NCBI GenBank assembly: GCA_002394525.1
Contig: DGUF01000216.1
Span: forward strand, 23,594-51,031
Direction of reading: 5' to 3'
Source: Lachnospiraceae bacterium UBA4317
GTDB lineage: Bacteria; Bacillota_A; Clostridia; Lachnospirales; Lachnospiraceae
Length of the DNA: 27,438 bases
Both the position numbers and the translations under genes were made by a program. Positions 23,689-27,438 of this stretch are shown piece after piece (the stretch's first letter is position 1; each line of letters begins with the position of its first letter). Below the pieces are notes generated by a model, which saw only the letters and a program-made list of their open reading frames with translations, had not been told where the DNA came from and did not search any database.

Positions 23689-24369
23689 TCACTGACCGAG
23701 GTTTTCAATCTGCCAGTCCACCGGGGCCTGGCCGTTCTTCTCCAGAAAGGCATTGCATTTGCTGAAATGCCTGCAACCGAAGAAACCTCTGTAGGCGGAC
23801 AGGGGGCTGGGGTGGGGCGCCCGGAGGATCAGGTGGCGGGGATTCTGTAAAAGGGCCGCCTTCGCCTGAGCGGGGCTTCCCCAGAGCATGTAGACGATGG
23901 GGCGGTCCTGCCGGCTCACGGTCTGCAGGATGGCGTCTGTAAACTGCTCCCAGCCGTGTCCGCGGTGAGAATTGGCCTCATGGGCCCGGACGGTCAGGAC
24001 CGTGTTGAGCAGGAGGACTCCCTGCCTGGCCCATTTGAGCAGATAGCCGTTGTCCGGAACATAGCAGCCCAGATCATCGTGGAGCTCCCGGTAGATGTTG
24101 ACCAGGGAGGGCGGGGCCGGGCAGCCGGGCCGGACCGAGAAGCACATGCCGTGGGCCTGGCCCTCGCCGTGATAGGGGTCCTGGCCCAGGATCACGACCC
24201 GGACCTGTTCCAGAGGGGTCTCATGCAGGGCGCTGAAGAGGTCCTGGGCAGGGGGATAGATGGTCCTGGTCCTGTACTCCTCCTGGACAAAGGTGAATAA
24301 ATCTCTGTAATAGGGTTTGGAAAACTCCGGCCGGAGGGCCTCCAGCCAGTCTCCACTGATCGCAGCCAT
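23689..24369 (-). CDS. ung: Uracil-DNA glycosylase (family 1)
   Basis: 226 residues, the usual family length. It removes uracil from DNA after cytosine deamination or dUTP incorporation. The catalytic water-activating motif is GQDPYH (62-67, Asp64). VLLLNTVLTV (118-127) and the minor-groove-reading loop HPSPLSAYRGFFG (186-198, His186) follow, so both family-1 signatures are intact. The ATG at 24369 has AAAGGA about seven bases before it. It lies downstream of pepD across a gap of about 200 bases filled with 45-bp repeats. No separate promoter was recognised, so it may be read through from hisF-pepD. Confidence 0.96.
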   Translation of the reverse strand: MAAISGDWLEALRPEFSKPYYRDLFTFVQEEYRTRTIYPPAQDLFSALHETPLEQVRVVILGQDPYHGEGQAHGMCFSVRPGCPAPPSLVNIYRELHDDLGCYVPDNGYLLKWARQGVLLLNTVLTVRAHEANSHRGHGWEQFTDAILQTVSRQDRPIVYMLWGSPAQAKAALLQNPRHLILRAPHPSPLSAYRGFFGCRHFSKCNAFLEKNGQAPVDWQIENLGQ

Positions 24370-24478
24370 TTCGCTGTCCTTTCCAAAAATGATGGTCCTA
24401 GCAAATATGTGGATGATCCCGTTCTCCAGGGTTCTGTAAAGCTTTCTCTAGAGCCATGCCCGGATGCTGCCGGGATAG

Positions 24479-24613
24479 TCTCCTTACAGGTCTGCGCAGG
24501 CCGCGTGAGCTTTTGTGGGCTTCTCTCCTTACAGTCCGCGCAGGGCCGCGTGAGCTTCTGTGGGCTTCTCTCCTTACAGGTCCGCGCAGGCCGCCAGAAG
24601 CTCTCTGAGATAG
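24479..24613 (-). repeat. 45-bp tandem repeat x3 seeded at the pepD stop codon
   Basis: TCTCCTTACAG recurs at 24479, 24524 and 24569 (exact 45-bp period). The third copy is the real 3' end of pepD, with stop at 24574-24576. The other two are copies of its last codons and stop, placed downstream. Because 45 is a multiple of three, TAA recurs in frame in each. Confidence 0.9.
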
Positions 24614-26676
24614 GCGTAGGTCCTGGCGGTGGAAGCCACATTCAGGCGCTCACCGGGGGTATGGATGTCCTCCATGTCGGGACCGATGGATATGCAGTCC
24701 AGACCCGGCACCTTGGCGGAGAGAAGGCCGCACTCCAGGCCTCCATGGGTGACTGTGACCTCGGGCCTGCTGCCGGTCACTTTCCTGTAGGTCTCCGCGG
24801 CCAGACGCCGGAAGTCGGAATCCCTGACCAGCTCCCAGGCGGGATAGGCGCCGGTGGTCTCCAGCGTTGCCCCGAATTCCTCGGCGATGCATTCGATCCT
24901 GTCCATCAGCATCCGCTTGCGGGAATTGAGGCTGCTCCGCACCAGGGACTGGACGCAGATGCCCTTGTCAAGCGTTGTGAGGATCCCCAGGCTCAGGGAG
25001 GTCTGGGGAATCTCCTTCTGGCCGGGTATATACTCGATCAGGCCATTGGGAAAGGCCATCAGGAAGCGGATCATGTGCAGGCTGTCCTTGCGGGTGAAGG
25101 CCTCTTTTCTCTCCCGCTCCCTGTTTTCCGGTATAGACAGGCGGACTTCGACCCCGGGGTCTGTCACGCTGTATTCCCTTTTGACCTCAGAGCCAAACCT
25201 TTCCACAGCAGCCTTTATATCCTCTTTTTTAGTTTTCCCCTTAAAAAGAAGGTGGGCCTGGGCATTGCGGGGGATGGCATTGTCCCTCTCTCCGCCGCTC
25301 ATGCTGACAATATAGAATTTTCCGACCTTCGTGAGCTTATAGAGGAGCCTGGCCAGGAGCAGGATGGCGTTGGCCCTGCTCTCCCCGATCTTATCGCCCG
25401 AATGTCCGCCGAGCAGGCCTCCGATCTCGATCGTGACCGGGATCCCTTCCTTCAGCTTTTTTCTGCCGGGCAGGGTGCAGATCTCCTGGGCCCCGCCGGC
25501 GCAGCCGGCGGTAATGATGCCCTCGTCCTCGGAATCGAGATTGATCATCCTGCGGCTGTTGAGCGAGGACAGGTCCAGTCCCTCCGCCCCCAGAAGGCCC
25601 ACTTCCTCGTCGACGGTAAAAATGCACTCCAGAGGAGGGCACTTGAGCGATTCATCAGCCAGAAGGGCCAGCATCATGGCGACTGCAATCCCGTTGTCGG
25701 CCCCTAGGGTCGTCCGGTCGGCCGTCAGCCATTCTCCGTCCGTCAGCAGGGTGATGGGCTGGGTCTCCAGGTCAATGTCCTTCGAGGCCTCCTTGGCCAG
25801 GACCATGTCGATATGACCCTGCAGGGCCACCGGGTCCCGGTCCTCGAAACCGGCCGATCCCTGCCTGCGGATGATCAGGTTGCCCATGTCGTCCCTGTAA
25901 TAGTCAAACCCGTGCTTTTTTGCGAACTGCTCCAGGTGGTCACTGATCTCTTCCGTGTGGAAGGACCCGTGGGGAATGGATGCGATCTTTCTGAAGTGGG
26001 CGAATACATCGAAAGGCTCCAGGTCCTCCACCCCTTCCCGGGTCCAGACCGGCTCTTCTTTGACAGGTTCCTCTGCAACAGGCGTGTCTGCAGAAGTTTC
26101 CTTTGCTGCAGCCTCTTTGGCAATGGTTTCACTTGCCACAGCTTCTTCTGTAGCAGATTCTTCTGCGATATTTTCTTCAGCAATGTTTTCTTCTGAAATG
26201 TTTTCTTCTGTAATAACCTCTTCTTCGAAAGTCTCTTTTGATGTATTCTCTTCTCTGCCGGCTTCCGCCTTCCTGATCTCTGTAGTCATATCCTCTTCTG
26301 CCTTTTCCTCTGCTGTATCCAATTCTTGCGTTTTGATCTCTGTATGAGTGTTCATAGCTGCGTCTTCCTTCTCTTTTTCTTCTGGTCCGGACTCTGCCGA
26401 CCCATGGGTCCCGGGCTCCGGTCCGGTTCCCGCCGGCGCGGTGCTTTCCGGATTCGCTCCGGGCTCTGCCGGAACAATGGTCTCCGGCTCCGCCCCGGTT
26501 CCCGCCGGAACAATGGTCTCCGGCTCCGCTCCTGTTTCTGCCTGCCTGTCCTCTGTTTCTGTCTGAAGCACTGCTATCGTGTCTTTGTCAGGCCCGGCCG
26601 GCCCCGCGGCGGACCTGCCCTTCTTCCTCAGGAGAGCCCGGATCCGAAATAAACGATCGACTCTGAACAAGGCCAT
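24574..26676 (-). CDS. pepD: Aminoacyl-histidine dipeptidase (M20C) with long acidic N-terminal extension
   Basis: 700 residues; ordinary PepD is about 480. The catalytic part begins near residue 218 (LEPFDVFAHFRKIASIPHGS). It has metal or catalytic residues His288 and Asp290 (LQGHIDMV), Asp327 (LGADNGIA), Glu357/Glu358 (VDEEVGLLG), Asp381 (INLDSED), and a late His in DIHTPGER. GGLLGGHSG and MSGGERDNAIPRNA are family marks. It cleaves Xaa-His dipeptides such as beta-Ala-His. The first 215 residues are odd: a basic helix (1-22), four 12-residue Pro/Glu/Thr repeats (48-95), then Glu/Ala-rich EENIA-type repeats (about 155-210). There is no signal peptide. No Met lies between residue 130 and the core, and AAGGAAG precedes the ATG at 26676, so the extension appears genuine. 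It starts 13 bases after hisF. Confidence 0.9.
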   Translation of the reverse strand: MALFRVDRLFRIRALLRKKGRSAAGPAGPDKDTIAVLQTETEDRQAETGAEPETIVPAGTGAEPETIVPAEPGANPESTAPAGTGPEPGTHGSAESGPEEKEKEDAAMNTHTEIKTQELDTAEEKAEEDMTTEIRKAEAGREENTSKETFEEEVITEENISEENIAEENIAEESATEEAVASETIAKEAAAKETSADTPVAEEPVKEEPVWTREGVEDLEPFDVFAHFRKIASIPHGSFHTEEISDHLEQFAKKHGFDYYRDDMGNLIIRRQGSAGFEDRDPVALQGHIDMVLAKEASKDIDLETQPITLLTDGEWLTADRTTLGADNGIAVAMMLALLADESLKCPPLECIFTVDEEVGLLGAEGLDLSSLNSRRMINLDSEDEGIITAGCAGGAQEICTLPGRKKLKEGIPVTIEIGGLLGGHSGDKIGESRANAILLLARLLYKLTKVGKFYIVSMSGGERDNAIPRNAQAHLLFKGKTKKEDIKAAVERFGSEVKREYSVTDPGVEVRLSIPENRERERKEAFTRKDSLHMIRFLMAFPNGLIEYIPGQKEIPQTSLSLGILTTLDKGICVQSLVRSSLNSRKRMLMDRIECIAEEFGATLETTGAYPAWELVRDSDFRRLAAETYRKVTGSRPEVTVTHGGLECGLLSAKVPGLDCISIGPDMEDIHTPGERLNVASTARTYAYLRELLAACADL
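26392..26535 (-). repeat. 36-bp in-frame tandem repeat x4 in pepD
   Basis: Four 12-residue units encode TGAEPETIVPAG-like peptides (residues 48-95). The first two are nearly identical, the others diverged. The period keeps the reading frame. Confidence 0.85.
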
Positions 26677-26689
26677 AATGCTTCCTTTC

Positions 26690-27438
26690 TTAGATCCTCA
26701 CCGGTATATCGTGTTCCTTCAGGTATTCTTTGACCTGGCGGATCTCCAGCTCCTTGAAGTGAAAGAGGGAGGCGGCGAGGGCCGCGTCCGCTCCGCCGAC
26801 TGTCAGGGCCTCCCGGAAGTGTTCCAGGGTGCCGGCTCCGCCGGAGGCGATCACGGGGATCCCGACCGCGTCGGAGACCGCCCGGGTCAGCTCCAGGTCA
26901 TATCCGTTCTTTGTGCCGTCTCCGTCCATGCTGGTCAGCAGGATCTCGCCCGCTCCCAGCTTCTCGGCCTGGACGGCCCATTCGATGGCGTCAATGCCGG
27001 TATCGATGCGGCCGCCGCTGCGGTAGATGGTCCAGCCGTCCCCGGAGGGTCTGCGCCTGGCGTCGATCGCGACGACGATGCACTGGCTGCCGAAGCGCTC
27101 CGCGCCCTCGGCGATCAGGGCCGGGCGGTTGATGGCGGCGGAGTTGACCGAGACCTTGTCAGCCCCCTCCCGCAGGATGGCCCGCATGTCGTCTGTCGTC
27201 CGGATCCCGCCTCCGACGGTAAAGGGGATAAAGACCCGCTCCGCGACCCTGCGGACCATGTCGGCCACCGTGGCGCGGGCGTCGCTGGTCGCCGTGATGT
27301 CCAGGAAGACCAGTTCATCGGCCCCGGCCCTGGAGTAGGCCTCGCCGGCCTCGACCGGGTCGCCCGCATCACGCAGGGAGACGAAATTGATACCTTTAAC
27401 GACCCTGCCTCCGTTGACATCCAGGCAGGGGATGATCC
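26690..27438 (-). CDS. hisF: Imidazole glycerol phosphate synthase cyclase subunit (5' end outside window)
   Basis: Partial gene; about 248 codons are present and only the first few (before [10 protein letters not shown]) lie beyond the right edge. It is a TIM barrel with both catalytic aspartates (CLDVNGG, and VVAIDARR) and phosphate-binding loops FTVGGGIR and [13 protein letters not shown]. With HisH it forms the imidazole ring of histidine and releases AICAR. A shorter frame from the internal ATG at 27268 is not the real start, since homology runs on to the window end ([26 protein letters not shown]). The stop at 26690 is 13 bases before the pepD ATG, so both are probably on one transcript. 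The rest of the his cluster would lie to the right. Confidence 0.95.
   Translation of the reverse strand, partial: IIPCLDVNGGRVVKGINFVSLRDAGDPVEAGEAYSRAGADELVFLDITATSDARATVADMVRRVAERVFIPFTVGGGIRTTDDMRAILREGADKVSVNSAAINRPALIAEGAERFGSQCIVVAIDARRRPSGDGWTIYRSGGRIDTGIDAIEWAVQAEKLGAGEILLTSMDGDGTKNGYDLELTRAVSDAVGIPVIASGGAGTLEHFREALTVGGADAALAASLFHFKELEIRQVKEYLKEHDIPVRI

Noticed and set aside
23378..23692. 104-codon open frame on the minus strand between ung and lysA
   Set aside because: It overlaps a clear terminator, the lysA promoter and part of the repeat array, has no ribosome site of its own, and its protein looks like translated noncoding DNA.

Overview
The window is chromosomal DNA of a moderately GC-rich Gram-positive anaerobe, most likely a member of Lachnospiraceae or a close relative (Bacillota, Clostridia). 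The grounds are strong AGGAGG ribosome sites, occasional TTG starts, a Clostridia-type diaminopimelate decarboxylase, a DUF937 protein, Big_2 and GNYxG-type Ig-like surface repeats, and secreted proteins with long acidic linkers. I saw no tRNA, rRNA, CRISPR array, insertion sequence or prophage. The content looks like ordinary core genome with a surface-protein flavour.

Layout. 1-4160: two secreted proteins on the plus strand (a double-PepSY protein and a two-repeat exported protein) face a two-component system on the minus strand (sensor kinase plus OmpR-family regulator). 4248-8162: a DUF937 protein behind a structured leader, an unrecognised single-pass membrane protein on the minus strand, and a complete tyrosine recombinase (XerC/XerD type). 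8343-13965: a large secreted lysozyme-domain hydrolase with a very acidic tail, and a hybrid histidine kinase. 14167-17214: a tight minus-strand group with siroheme synthase (precorrin-2 dehydrogenase), a MazG pyrophosphohydrolase and a HAD-HD double phosphohydrolase. 17301-20951: a 1216-residue exported transglutaminase-like protein with Ig-like repeats. 21209-27438: a minus-strand run of Cof-type HAD phosphatase, lysA, ung, a PepD dipeptidase with a long acidic N-terminal extension, and the 3' part of hisF.

Functional themes. Sensing and envelope functions dominate the left half: two signalling systems, PepSY, lysozyme and transglutaminase proteins. The right half is metabolic: nucleotide clean-up (MazG, HAD-HD, Ung), lysine (LysA), histidine (HisF, PepD) and tetrapyrrole (SirC).

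The most unusual property is not one gene. The window carries many short, degenerate tandem-repeat arrays that share no sequence with each other and have different but exact periods. Noncoding examples are 12 bp, 23 bp x4, 14 bp x6, 20 bp x5, 14 bp x3, 19 bp x6 and 45 bp x3. Several start at a stop codon or end at a ribosome-binding site. Matching in-frame arrays (12, 24, 30, 33 and 36 bp) lie in the acidic linkers of the proteins. The 19-bp array before lysA is the most structured: each unit is a small inverted repeat and its arms change together from unit to unit. All family assignments come from reading motifs by eye; no database search was run.
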